Below, in pieces: positions 8,990-18,801 of a stretch of DNA of 64,000 bases; position 1 is the stretch's first letter; every line of letters starts with the position of its first letter. The DNA is taken from positions 1-64,000 of the forward strand of contig CALXYN010000003.1 in NCBI GenBank assembly GCA_944392975.1. The letters run 5' to 3'. The stretch is from an uncultured Spirochaetaceae bacterium. GTDB taxonomy: Bacteria; Spirochaetota; Spirochaetia; Sphaerochaetales; Sphaerochaetaceae. The translations under genes and the position numbers were made by a program. Under the pieces are notes generated by a model, which was given only the letters and a program-made list of their open reading frames with translations, made no database searches and was not told the origin of the DNA.

Positions 8990-9533
8990 ATGAGTATCGG
9001 CCTTAAGCGTGGTACAGTAATACTTCTGGAACATCAGGAAGACTGGGAAGAGGCAGGAAAAGAGTGCGCCAAGCTACTTTCCTCTATTCTCGGAGAAAGT
9101 GCTGTTGGGGTACAACATGTAGGAAGCACATCAATCCCCTGGTATTCATGCAAAACCAATTATCGATATTGCGGTAGGAGTAAGAACCCTTGATGAGGTT
9201 CTGGAATATCGAGAGGAACTGAGCAAATATGGCATTATCTTTCATGGAGAAGATATACCAGGGCAACTTTTGTTTGTCATGGGTAACGGTGATATAAGAA
9301 CCCATCACATCCACTTTATCACATGGAATGGAGAAGCCTGGTGGAATTATATACTCTTCAGAGATTATCTATGCACTCATTCAGAAAAAGCCAAGGCTTA
9401 CGATGAACTTAAAATGTCTCTTGCAATGGAGTACCCTAACGACCGCAAAGCATATACTAATTCAAAAGATTCATTCATCAAAACCATAATTACTGAAACC
9501 AGAAAAATGCATTTTGAAAATCGTTATTTCTGA
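8990..9533 (+). pseudogene. GrpB-family protein, one-base frameshift
   Basis: The first frame reads to QHVGSTSIP and then runs into nonsense; the second continues GIHAKPIIDIAVGV, HHIHFITWNGEAWWNYILFR, DELKMSLA and DRKAYTNSKDSFI. Joined, they form a complete GrpB/DUF-type protein of about 180 residues (nucleotidyltransferase-like fold, function poorly known). The break is a run of four C at 9136-9139, where three would keep the frame. A single-base slip in a homopolymer can be a true lesion or a sequencing error; the rest of the gene shows no decay. CGGAGGG precedes the ATG. Confidence 0.8.
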
Positions 9534-9549
9534 ATTATTGATGTCATAA

Positions 9550-9587
9550 AAAATGGAAGATCCTCTTCCATGCAAAACAGGATCTTC
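9550..9587 (-). terminator. Terminator of the nitrilase-family gene
   Basis: GAAGATCCT (9556-9564) pairs with AGGATCTTC (9579-9587), a 9-bp stem; on the minus strand it is followed by CATTTTTT. It lies between the convergent grpB-like and nitrilase-family genes. Confidence 0.75.
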
Positions 9588-9610
9588 TCACATAAGATTT
9601 TGTTAATGCA

Positions 9611-10492
9611 TTATCTACGGCAGTCATCCCTGATGAACGGATAACTGATTTTACGATCTATCAGCATTCTGTATTTATCTGGATGTCTATAAGCATTTCC
9701 ATGCACTTCATTCTCCCGATACTTCCGAAGTTGTCTGATATCCAGATCAATCACATAAATACCTTCACTTTCACCAGCTTGCAATATGCAGGTGTCCCTC
9801 GATCCTTCGACATCGGGAAGATAAGCAACACCATCAAAAACACTAGAATATCCGTTACAATCAGGGACCCCTTCAGGATAATTACAGGTAGCTATTGCAA
9901 GCATATTCTCAAGAGTCCTACCTCTGAGCTGCGAAAGACGATTTATTTCCATTGGACAGGCATTCGGTACAAGAATCAGTTCTGCACCTTTCAGCATAAG
10001 GATTCTTGCGCTCTCTGGGAATTCCCGATCATAGCAGATCATGGCCCCAACATTTATTTCACCACATTCAGTATTCAGTTCAGTGACATAAAAGTCATCA
10101 CCCGGTGTTAGATGATGTTCTTCTCCAAAGTCACATGTATGTACCTTTGCATAAACAAGTCTCCGTTCACCGAATCTATCAAAAAGTACAATAGTATTCC
10201 GAAGACCATTCTCATGTTTTTCAAGCAAAGTAATACCAATAGCCATGTTCAGTTCTTTAGCAAGTCTTGAAAAAGACAAGACGAAATCACTATCCAGAGA
10301 AATTGCCTTTTCGCCCCAATCCTCCACTGATCCAGAAATATTATATCCAATGCTCCACATCTCAGGAAACAATGCGATATCTGCCCCATGCTGTCTCGCC
10401 TCTTTACAAAATTGAATTCCTTTCAGCAGATTCTCTTCCAATGGTCCACAAGGTAGTATCTGCAGCAAAGCTTTAACAAATCCCTCATACAC
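9611..10492 (-). CDS. Carbon-nitrogen hydrolase (nitrilase superfamily)
   Basis: Up to 293 residues with the catalytic triad of the nitrilase superfamily: Glu44 in LFPEMW, Lys117 in YAKVHTCDFGEE, and Cys153 in MICYDREFPES. These enzymes hydrolyse amides or nitriles, for example omega-amides or N-carbamoyl compounds; the substrate is not evident. The start is uncertain. The family normally begins KxALLQI, here reached only after MYEGFV, and no good ribosome site precedes the ATG at 10492, so a degraded or alternative start close to KALLQI is possible. It is a single gene with a clear terminator. Confidence 0.8.
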   Translation of the reverse strand: MYEGFVKALLQILPCGPLEENLLKGIQFCKEARQHGADIALFPEMWSIGYNISGSVEDWGEKAISLDSDFVLSFSRLAKELNMAIGITLLEKHENGLRNTIVLFDRFGERRLVYAKVHTCDFGEEHHLTPGDDFYVTELNTECGEINVGAMICYDREFPESARILMLKGAELILVPNACPMEINRLSQLRGRTLENMLAIATCNYPEGVPDCNGYSSVFDGVAYLPDVEGSRDTCILQAGESEGIYVIDLDIRQLRKYRENEVHGNAYRHPDKYRMLIDRKISYPFIRDDCRR

Positions 10493-10599
10493 CAGAATAT
10501 TACTACCCTATCAAGACGTCGTGGTAATATAAAACAATCTGATGTTCCAATTTTCTCTAGGAAGCAATCATTGGAGATGTCACTAAGAAAGGAATGTTT

Positions 10600-10983
10600 A
10601 TGAAAATTGATCATGTAGCAATGTATGTAAAGGACCTGGAGAATACAAAATCATTTTTTGAGAAATACTTCAGTGCTACTTCAAACGATGGCTACCACAA
10701 CAAGAATACAAATTTCCGCTCCTACTTTCTTTCATTTGGAAACGGATCCAGACTGGAAATAATGAATAAGCCAGATATGGATGACAAAGAAAAGAGTGTT
10801 GCAAGAACGGGTTTTATACATATTGCTTTCTCAGTAGGAAGTAAAGAAAAAGTTGATGAATTGACATCGCAATTAAAAGCAGATGGTTATGAAGTTCTCA
10901 GCGGTCCTCGTACAACAGGAGATGGATATTATGAAAGCTGTATTGTTGATTTAGAAAACAACCAAATCGAAATTACAGTTTGA
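10600..10983 (+). CDS. VOC-superfamily (glyoxalase/fosfomycin-resistance-like) protein
   Basis: A 127-residue vicinal-oxygen-chelate domain protein: [14 protein letters not shown] with the metal-type His5, a central [13 protein letters not shown] strand with a second His, and the end [13 protein letters not shown] with the usual acidic position (LENNQIE). Such proteins bind a divalent metal and act on glyoxal adducts, antibiotics or small metabolites; the substrate is unknown. The start at 10600 is preferred over the in-frame ATG 6 bases earlier because AAGGA then has normal spacing. A short inverted repeat AAAGCT / AGCTTT with Ts at 10994-11013 may end its transcript. Confidence 0.8.
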   Translation: MKIDHVAMYVKDLENTKSFFEKYFSATSNDGYHNKNTNFRSYFLSFGNGSRLEIMNKPDMDDKEKSVARTGFIHIAFSVGSKEKVDELTSQLKADGYEVLSGPRTTGDGYYESCIVDLENNQIEITV

Positions 10984-11035
10984 ACAAATACTAAAGCTAT
11001 TACTTCAGCTTTTTATCCACAAAAGTTAAAACTGT

Positions 11036-11065
11036 TAAAAAATGACCGCAGTCTCCTGCGGCCAT
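11036..11065 (-). terminator. Terminator of the outer membrane protein gene
   Basis: ATGACCGCAG (11042-11051) pairs with CTGCGGCCAT (11056-11065) with one mismatch and a TCTC loop. On the minus strand the stem is followed by a run of T (11037-11041). Confidence 0.85.
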
Positions 11066-11090
11066 TTTATTACATACCTGTAACTTTCTA

Positions 11091-12143
11091 TTAGAATGCA
11101 ACAGAAACCTGTGGTACGATTGAGAGACCAGGAAGGTCGTAGCTGAAAGCAGCTCCCTTAGCATACTCAACACCAAGCTTGAATGTAACATTCTGAAGTG
11201 TATATCCGATGTCACCACCAACAAACACTGTATCACCAAAGTTCTCGAGATCAGTTGCTCCAAAGAATACGTCAAGAATCATGTTCTCAACAACGTTGAG
11301 GTTAGCACCAGCAACGAGGTAGTGCTTTGTAGCAGCATCTGTAATGCTTGCAGAATACTCAACATATGCATCTACGAGATCTACACCACCGTAAACTGTA
11401 GCTGCGATTGTCTGTGCTGCTCCATCAGCAAAACCGATAATATAAGAAGCGGATACACCAAGGTCGAAGTTAAGACCAGCAAGTGTTGCAACGTTTACAT
11501 CAGCAGCTGCTGTGAATGCACCATCATTAAGAGATCCGTTCTGTCCATCTCCCTTGAGAACCCAACCTGCAGATACCTTGAGACCATCAAGAGGATTTGT
11601 AAGAGCAGAAATAACGAGGTCACCACCTTCACCATCAATTTCAGCTTCATCATCTGCAGCGGATGTAAACTCTGGAGCACCAGCAACCTGTACCTGAACA
11701 AGGTTACCATAAGCTACATTTACATTTGCCCAAAGTCCATTAGCAGCAGTTCTGATTCTGTCGAAGTTCTTTCCAGACTGGTTGGAATATGCTCTGAGAA
11801 CTGTCTGCTCATCATTCATTGCAAGACCAAACTTTACAGAAACATCAGACTCTGCATTGAAAAGCTTCATCATATCGATGGAGATGTCACCGGCCAATCT
11901 CTTGTCAGCAACCATCTCTCCTTCTGTCTTTACTTCCCAAAGACCATTCTCATCAGCAAAGCTGAGGTTGAGCTTTGTTGTATGTGATCCTGTTCCGTCC
12001 TGTCCCATGATATGGGATGTCCACTCATCATTGTTGTAGTTGAAGTTGTAACCACCAACGAATTCGCCACCGAAATTCACTGCTGCGAATACGCTTGTCA
12101 TTGCAAGAGCGAGAACGAGCAGAGATACAAGTACCTTTTTCAT
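11091..12143 (-). CDS. Major outer membrane beta-barrel (porin-like) protein
   Basis: A 350-residue exported protein with a signal peptide (MKKVLVSLLVLALAMTSVFA, cleavage after A-F-A) followed by alternating strands rich in G, N and aromatic residues, ending in VPQVSVAF with a terminal phenylalanine as in outer membrane barrels. No family name is certain; it resembles the abundant spirochaetal porin-like proteins. The start at 12143 has a strong GGAGG site. The very good promoter, long leader and strong terminator fit a highly expressed monocistronic gene. Codon choice is strongly biased (CTTGTA-poor, GCA and GGT rich), as in the enolase gene. A role in nutrient passage through the outer membrane is inferred. 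Confidence 0.75.
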   Translation of the reverse strand: MKKVLVSLLVLALAMTSVFAAVNFGGEFVGGYNFNYNNDEWTSHIMGQDGTGSHTTKLNLSFADENGLWEVKTEGEMVADKRLAGDISIDMMKLFNAESDVSVKFGLAMNDEQTVLRAYSNQSGKNFDRIRTAANGLWANVNVAYGNLVQVQVAGAPEFTSAADDEAEIDGEGGDLVISALTNPLDGLKVSAGWVLKGDGQNGSLNDGAFTAAADVNVATLAGLNFDLGVSASYIIGFADGAAQTIAATVYGGVDLVDAYVEYSASITDAATKHYLVAGANLNVVENMILDVFFGATDLENFGDTVFVGGDIGYTLQNVTFKLGVEYAKGAAFSYDLPGLSIVPQVSVAF

Positions 12144-12215
12144 TACTTCCTCCAAAATTTGGGGTGAACATCAAAATTGAGTCCAAAATTCCCCTTTTCC
12201 GTTATTCTTGTGAAG

Positions 12216-12245
12216 ATTGTACCAACCGTTTCATTCAACTGTCAA
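12216..12245 (-). promoter_or_regulatory. Strong promoter of the outer membrane protein gene
   Basis: On the minus strand, consensus -35 TTGACA (12240-12245), 18-bp spacer, and extended -10 TGGTACAAT with hexamer 12216-12221. The leader would be about 65 bases long and contains two direct copies of AATTTTGG, the second next to the GGAGG site. Upstream DNA to 12450 is AT-rich with no gene. Confidence 0.75.
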
Positions 12246-12457
12246 GTTAAATTCACATTCAACACATTAGATACACAATAAAAATTATATCTTTTTCAGT
12301 AGTTTTTCGGCGACATAACAATACAGATTGCTATATAGTTGTTCGTTTTCTTATCTTATAAGTGGTTTGCATATAACAACTGTTAAAATGAGTATACCCA
12401 ATACGGGTTAGCCTCGCGGAAATGAATGTGAAGAATGTGAAGATTATATAGAGGGAC

Positions 12458-12491
12458 AAAAAAAAATGAGTCCGATATCTCTACCGGACCC
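12458..12491 (-). terminator. Terminator of enolase
   Basis: GAGTCCGAT pairs with ACCGGACCC with two wobble pairs around an ATCTCT loop; on the minus strand it is followed by nine T (12458-12466). Confidence 0.9.
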
Positions 12492-12514
12492 ATCCTCTGC
12501 AAGCAGGTTATTAA

Positions 12515-13819
<1,305 letters not shown>

Positions 13820-14018
13820 CTATTTATAAATATAGAGTTACTGATAATATCTTCTGAATAAAGCTAAAAGTCAAGGAAAGTACATTCATTACTATACACA
13901 GTGTCCTAGAGCATGAAAGACAGCAACTCTCATTCTGAAAAGAAATTACTTGATTTATACCCCCATTAAGCCTTTTTCTGCCTATTGTTCAATTCAAATG
14001 AAAATCATATTGAATAAA

Positions 14019-15155
14019 TCAAGTCCTATCTAGAACAAGAGCACTCTCATCATGTCCAGTGCCAGGATAGAAATCAAAAACTGAGGCTTTCATTATTTTG
14101 TAACCAGTCATTCTTCCCACATCACGGGAAAGCGTTGAGCTGTTACAAGAGACGTAAATAATCCGTTCAGGTTTCCACGAAAGGATAAGAGAAAGCGCCT
14201 CTGCAGAAAGTCCTGTACGAGGAGGATCGACTATGACAGTATCCACATGCCGTCCGCTTTTCTTTCCCCAAAGAGCAACATCAGCTGTAAAAGAAAGCGC
14301 AGATGGAGCATTCTTTCTGGATAATTCCAGACACCCCTTGCTTCTCTCTACCGCATAGACACGCTTTCCACTTCCTTCAAATAATGCTGAGAACGTACCA
14401 ACCCCGCTGTAAAGATCCATGAGGCTCTCACCTGTTGCATTTTCCTTTACAAAAGAAAGCAAATGTGGAAGCAGAGATGGGTTTGACTGGAAGAAAACAT
14501 CGGCATTTACACGATATCCGATACCGGAAATTGTTATTGTCACCTCATCTTTTCCCAGCGTTAAGGTATCATCACCGTCAAATGCACTTACTTCTGCAAA
14601 TCCTGTTACCCTATCAACACGATTTGAAAACATTGCATCACGACCGGCTTTCAGAAGAGTCTTTTTCTCTTTTAAAAGAGCATTAAGACGATCAGATATC
14701 ACTGGGCAACAGTCAAGCTCAATGATCGAGGAAGATTTTCTGCCAAGGAATCCGCACTTTCCTCTTGCAATATCCACATGGAAACGGGCTCTGTGCCGAT
14801 ACCCCGAAAAAGAACCGTAATAAGCTGGAATATTTTCTGGAATATCTTCAATTTTCCCTATTCGCCGAAGATTATCAACAAGGATATCCCTCTTTATATC
14901 TGCACTGGTCTTCTCAGAGACAATCTGGAAATCACAGCCGCCACAGATGCCATAATAAGGACACCGGGGTTCAATGCGCAGCGGAGATGCTTCAATGATA
15001 CCTACAGTCTCTGCTATGGAATATGCAGGTTTTGACTCTACTACTCGAGATTCAACAAGTTCTCCTGAAAGTGCTCCTCTTACCAGTATGGTCTTACCAT
15101 CTTCATGAGCAACACCAACAGCCTCAGATGCCATTTTCTCAATTCTCAAAGCCAT
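14019..15155 (-). CDS. TrmA/RumA-family 23S rRNA/tRNA uracil-C5 methyltransferase
   Basis: A 378-residue class I SAM-dependent RNA m5U methyltransferase. The amino-terminal part has a TRAM-like beta region, followed by an iron-sulfur cysteine set (RCPYYGICGGCDFQ with a further Cys later), then QSNPSLLPHLL, the SAM loop DLYSGVGTF, the VDPPRTGL motif and the nucleophile motif YVSCNSSTL. RlmD or RlmCD activity (23S U1939/U747) is likely but cannot be told from TrmA by eye. The start at 15155 has AGAGG at 8 bases and overlaps the end of pepF by 10 bases (ATGGCTTTGA), implying translational coupling. Confidence 0.85.
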   Translation of the reverse strand: MALRIEKMASEAVGVAHEDGKTILVRGALSGELVESRVVESKPAYSIAETVGIIEASPLRIEPRCPYYGICGGCDFQIVSEKTSADIKRDILVDNLRRIGKIEDIPENIPAYYGSFSGYRHRARFHVDIARGKCGFLGRKSSSIIELDCCPVISDRLNALLKEKKTLLKAGRDAMFSNRVDRVTGFAEVSAFDGDDTLTLGKDEVTITISGIGYRVNADVFFQSNPSLLPHLLSFVKENATGESLMDLYSGVGTFSALFEGSGKRVYAVERSKGCLELSRKNAPSALSFTADVALWGKKSGRHVDTVIVDPPRTGLSAEALSLILSWKPERIIYVSCNSSTLSRDVGRMTGYKIMKASVFDFYPGTGHDESALVLDRT

Positions 15156-16846
15156 GACTTCAGCCTCTCTGCATATTCTGCTATCAAACTGATACCACTC
15201 TCCCAAAAAGATGATGAGGTTATATCAGACCCGGCAACTGCAGCACATTCAGCAGCACTTTTCATTCCAGTATTCAAAAGAACGTTTTTGTAAACAGTGA
15301 AGAAATTCTTCTCATTCTTACGGGAATAAAGCGAGAGTGCAAAAAGTTCTCCGAACGCATATGGATAGTTGTAGTATGACAATGATGCTGAATAATAATG
15401 GGATTTGACTGCCCACATATAAGGATGCTTTATACCAATGGCATCTCCATATGCTTTTTCCTGAGCCGAAAGCATCAATTCTGAAAACCTGTCCGCGCTG
15501 ATTTCCCCATTCTTCCTCTCTTCAAATACTGATTTCTCGAAGAGGAATCTTGAATAGATATCCACAATGACCTGGGCTGCAGACTGGACAAAAGATTCGA
15601 TGACAGCAAGCTTTTCATCTCCTTCCGAATTTTCCAGAACATGGTCAAAAACAAGCATCTCTCCAAATATCGAAGCTGTCTCCGCCAGTGTCATCGGATA
15701 TGTTGAAAGCGATGGTGGAAGATCTTTCACAACAGAATCATGAAAGGCATGTCCAAGTTCATGAGCAAGTGTGGAGACGCTGCCATAGCTTCCATCGAAA
15801 TTACAGAAAACACGACTGACTCCAACTTTCGGGAAAGATGTATCATATGCACCACCGGATTTTCCAGAACGGGGCTCTGCATCTATCCAATTATGCTCAA
15901 ATGCATAGCGCGCAAAAGCTCCCATTTCTGGAGAGAATGAGGAATAGGACGATACGACAATCTCTCTAGCTTCATCGTATGAATAACTCTTTTCAGAATT
16001 ACCAACAGGTGCAAAAAGATCGTAGAAATCCATCTTATCAATCCCAAGCAGCCTAGCCTTTGTATGAAAGTAATCCTGGAAGACAGGAAGGGATGATTTA
16101 AGTGCTGCGATGAGGCTGTCGAGAATCTGATGGTCGATTGCAGAAGAAAAGAGAGCCCTATCTACAGGATCTTTCCAACCTCTTCTCTTCTCCAGTGATA
16201 ACACAGTACCTTTTACACCATTAAGCGCACCCGCAATCGCCACTTTATGCTCTTTTAAAAGTGCAATCTCATTTTCATAAGCACTCTTTCTTACGGTTCT
16301 ATCACCGTCAGATGCCAGGAGACGCAGCTCTGTAAGTGTCTTCCCATCTTTTGCTATGGTTGAGGTTACAGTAGCCATAAGGCGTTCCCAGGCAGAAGAA
16401 CCTGAACGGGAAAGCTCTGCAGCAAGAGACTCCTCTTCAGGACTCATGAGGTGCGACTCCTCAACAAGAATATCCTCAAGATACTTTCTCCATGGCTTCA
16501 GAACCGGAGAATTAAACTCATCTTTCCTCTTTGCCACTGAGCGAAGAAAGACATCTTCCGCTTGCTGATACATAACAGCCGCATTCTCAACATCGCCGAC
16601 AGCTTTTATGTATTCAGTATTTTCCGTATCTGTCGAAAGGAGTGCATTGGCATACGCATCAAGTGTAATAAGCACTGCATCGCACTGATCCTTGAATGCT
16701 ATCAATTCCTCAAGCGGCTTTTTTTCCTCAATAAGGGAGACAAGCTCCCTACCCATTCTTTCTACGCTCTTGATATCATCAATGAATTCCTTTGAAGAAG
16801 GCGATGGATAAATTTCTGTCATATCCCAATGTGGCAGTCTGTTCAT
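15146..16846 (-). CDS. pepF: Oligoendopeptidase F (M3B metallopeptidase)
   Basis: A 566-residue cytoplasmic zinc peptidase that cleaves short peptides. It carries the M3 active-site motif LAHELGHAFHD (HExxH type) around two-thirds of the way, and YNYPYAFGELFALSLY near the end. The start is set at MNRLPHW (16846) because LPHWD..EIYPS is the family's usual beginning; the open frame extends a further 108 codons upstream but that part overlaps the divergent hflX and is not conserved-looking. No ribosome site is present; an extended -10 TGGTATTAT (hexamer 16853-16858) is 6 bases from the ATG, so the mRNA is probably leaderless. Confidence 0.9.
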   Translation of the reverse strand: MNRLPHWDMTEIYPSPSSKEFIDDIKSVERMGRELVSLIEEKKPLEELIAFKDQCDAVLITLDAYANALLSTDTENTEYIKAVGDVENAAVMYQQAEDVFLRSVAKRKDEFNSPVLKPWRKYLEDILVEESHLMSPEEESLAAELSRSGSSAWERLMATVTSTIAKDGKTLTELRLLASDGDRTVRKSAYENEIALLKEHKVAIAGALNGVKGTVLSLEKRRGWKDPVDRALFSSAIDHQILDSLIAALKSSLPVFQDYFHTKARLLGIDKMDFYDLFAPVGNSEKSYSYDEAREIVVSSYSSFSPEMGAFARYAFEHNWIDAEPRSGKSGGAYDTSFPKVGVSRVFCNFDGSYGSVSTLAHELGHAFHDSVVKDLPPSLSTYPMTLAETASIFGEMLVFDHVLENSEGDEKLAVIESFVQSAAQVIVDIYSRFLFEKSVFEERKNGEISADRFSELMLSAQEKAYGDAIGIKHPYMWAVKSHYYSASLSYYNYPYAFGELFALSLYSRKNEKNFFTVYKNVLLNTGMKSAAECAAVAGSDITSSSFWESGISLIAEYAERLKSWL

Positions 16847-16892
16847 GCCACGATAATACCATCGAGAGTCTTGTTGTGCTACAATTGCCATG
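16847..16892. promoter_or_regulatory. Divergent leaderless promoters of pepF and hflX
   Basis: Only 43-46 bases separate the two start codons. Minus strand: -10 TATTAT (16853-16858) with upstream TG, 6 bases from the pepF ATG. Plus strand: -10 TACAAT (16880-16885) with upstream TG, 7 bases from the second ATG of hflX (16893). Neither gene has a Shine-Dalgarno sequence. The two -35 regions must lie inside the opposite gene's promoter. Confidence 0.6.
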
Positions 16893-18125
16893 ATGGGCGT
16901 ATTACTGATAAACATCAGAAAGCAGGGAGAAGATGAGCGTCTCTGCGAATTGAGGGAAAATGAAACAAAAAGCCTATTGAAAACTCTATCCCTCACAGTT
17001 GTCTGCTCCCTGACATATACAGTCAAGGACATAAATGTCTCCACATATATCGGCTCTGGGCAGGCAGAAGAGGCAATGGAGTGTGCAAGGGCTTTTGATG
17101 CAGAAGAAGCTGTCATCAATACATTCATATCACCCCGCCAGGAGAAGAATCTTGAAGACAGGCTTGGCATCCCTGTCTCTGACAGAGAAGCTGTGATTCT
17201 CTCTATTTTCTTTCAGAATGCTCACTCAAGAGAGGCAAGACTGCAGATTGAAAAGGCAGAAGCTGAGTATCTGAGACCAAGGCTTCAGAACAGGGAAGCC
17301 AATCTGTCTCAGCAAAGAGGCGGCGTCAGAGGAGCAAAAGGTGAAGGAGAAAGGAAGATAGAGCTGGAAAGAAGGCTCATCGACCAGAGAATCAGAACAC
17401 TGGACAGGGAGATAAAAGAAGTACAGGCTATCCGGAAAACAAAGAGAAAGGTCAGAGAAAGCAACGGAATTTTCTCATTCGCGCTTACTGGATATACAAA
17501 TGCGGGTAAGTCCACAATCCTCAATGCACTCACAAATGCCGGTGTTTTAGCAGAAGACAAGCTGTTTGCAACGCTGGATACAACAACAAGAGCCCTGAAG
17601 CTTCCAAATGGTCAGAAAGCTTTGCTTTCGGATACAGTAGGATTCATCTCAGATCTGCCAGAGGTTCTGATTGAAGCATTCTCTTCAACGCTTGAGGAAG
17701 CATTATCAGCAGATGCCGTGATTATAGTAGCAGATGCCTCACATCCTGATGCCTATGGGTGTCTGAAAAAGACAAAGGAAACACTTGCAGACTTAGGCGC
17801 AATCGATAAAGTAAAAATCCTTGTTATCAACAAGACAGATGAAATCCACGATGATATTTCATATGTAGCGCTGAAAAGAGAGCCTTATATGATTGTCGAG
17901 ACAAGCATGAAACAAGGGAAAGGGATTGATAAGCTGTTAGAAGCAATGGCGATGGCTACAAATGAAAGCTATATGGATATCACCATAACTGAACCTCTTG
18001 AAAGTGATATAATCGGCAGGATTGCAAAGGATGGTGCAATAAGAAGCATCGATTACGGAGACACATTCATAACCATTACTGCAAGAATCCGAAAGGAACT
18101 TGCAGGTAAATATAAAAGAAGATAA
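16893..18125 (+). CDS. hflX: Ribosome-associated GTPase HflX
   Basis: A protein of about 410 residues, the usual HflX length: an amino-terminal HflX domain (GSGQAEE, then a basic QQRGGVRGAKGEGE stretch), a coiled-coil linker, and a GTPase domain with G1 GYTNAGKST, G3 DTVGFISDLP and G4 NKTD. HflX binds the 50S subunit and helps split stalled or heat-stressed ribosomes. Two ATGs are adjacent at 16890 and 16893; the second is favoured because it is 7 bases from the -10 box. The gene is divergent to pepF and convergent to the next gene. Confidence 0.93.
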   Translation: MGVLLINIRKQGEDERLCELRENETKSLLKTLSLTVVCSLTYTVKDINVSTYIGSGQAEEAMECARAFDAEEAVINTFISPRQEKNLEDRLGIPVSDREAVILSIFFQNAHSREARLQIEKAEAEYLRPRLQNREANLSQQRGGVRGAKGEGERKIELERRLIDQRIRTLDREIKEVQAIRKTKRKVRESNGIFSFALTGYTNAGKSTILNALTNAGVLAEDKLFATLDTTTRALKLPNGQKALLSDTVGFISDLPEVLIEAFSSTLEEALSADAVIIVADASHPDAYGCLKKTKETLADLGAIDKVKILVINKTDEIHDDISYVALKREPYMIVETSMKQGKGIDKLLEAMAMATNESYMDITITEPLESDIIGRIAKDGAIRSIDYGDTFITITARIRKELAGKYKRR

Positions 18126-18151
18126 AAAAAGGACCAGACAAGTCCGGTCCT
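18124..18151 (-). terminator. Terminator between hflX and the convergent small exported protein
   Basis: AGGACCAGA (18130-18138) pairs with TCCGGTCCT (18143-18151) with one wobble and a four-base loop. Seven T follow on the minus strand (18124-18130), so it mainly ends the minus-strand gene; the hairpin may also slow hflX transcription. Confidence 0.85.
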
Positions 18152-18169
18152 CAAATAAAACGGTATTTT

Positions 18170-18676
18170 TCAATCAAACATCCAAAGTGCACCAATTCCA
18201 CCATTGAAAAGGCCGGCAAGTCTCCATTCATTTGTAACTTCTAGGTTAATGCCTCCTCCCAAGCGAAGATAGAAAAGAAGTGGTACATCTGGAATCTGAT
18301 ATTCAAGTCCTGCAACAAGCACAACACCAAGATTCATATTGAACGGGTCTCCAAAGAAAAATCCCATTGGAATCATAAGACCAAGTGTTACTGGCATATG
18401 GTGAGGCCCCTTAATATCAATATCATAGACTTCATAATTGAAGCCAACGTCTCCACCAAGTCCGATGCCATTCGAACCAATGTGAAGTGCATCAATACCA
18501 ATGTTTGCAATTACGTCAAATTTTCCCATACCGAACTTCATGCCAAGACCGGTGTTAGTTCCAAGATTAAGACCGATTCCGAAAGAGCCGTCATCGGAAG
18601 ATCCTCTTGAGGCTGCCATAGCTGGAGCTATTGCAAGAACAGCAACAACGAGGAGAATAAGCACTTTCTTTTTCAC
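18170..18676 (-). CDS. Exported beta-rich protein, probably outer membrane
   Basis: A 168-residue protein of unrecognised family. It starts at a GTG with a strong AGGAGGTG site, followed by a signal peptide (KKKVLILLVVAVLAIAPAMA). The mature part repeats glycine-rich amphipathic strands: GIGLNLGTNTGLGMKFGMGK, IGIDALHIGSNGIGLGGDVG, and it ends GGIGALWMFD. That pattern fits a small outer membrane beta-barrel, similar to many unnamed spirochaetal proteins. Its exact role is unknown. Confidence 0.65.
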   Translation of the reverse strand: MKKKVLILLVVAVLAIAPAMAASRGSSDDGSFGIGLNLGTNTGLGMKFGMGKFDVIANIGIDALHIGSNGIGLGGDVGFNYEVYDIDIKGPHHMPVTLGLMIPMGFFFGDPFNMNLGVVLVAGLEYQIPDVPLLFYLRLGGGINLEVTNEWRLAGLFNGGIGALWMFD

Positions 18677-18801
18677 AAAAGCACCTCCTAATTAATTCTA
18701 ATAAATAATCCTACGTTAAGAAAAACAAAAAGTACAGCGTCCCATATCAAATAATACACTATGTAGACGAAAGTTCTGTTCTTCGGATAGAATCCCCTGC
18801 C

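Noticed and set aside
11322-11987. A 221-codon cysteine-rich frame antisense to the outer membrane protein
   Set aside because: It arises from GCA and ACA codons read backwards, and there is no ribosome site.
16847-17170. Extension of pepF by 108 codons upstream of 16846
   Set aside because: That part overlaps the conserved start of hflX on the other strand, and the family begins at the LPHWD motif.
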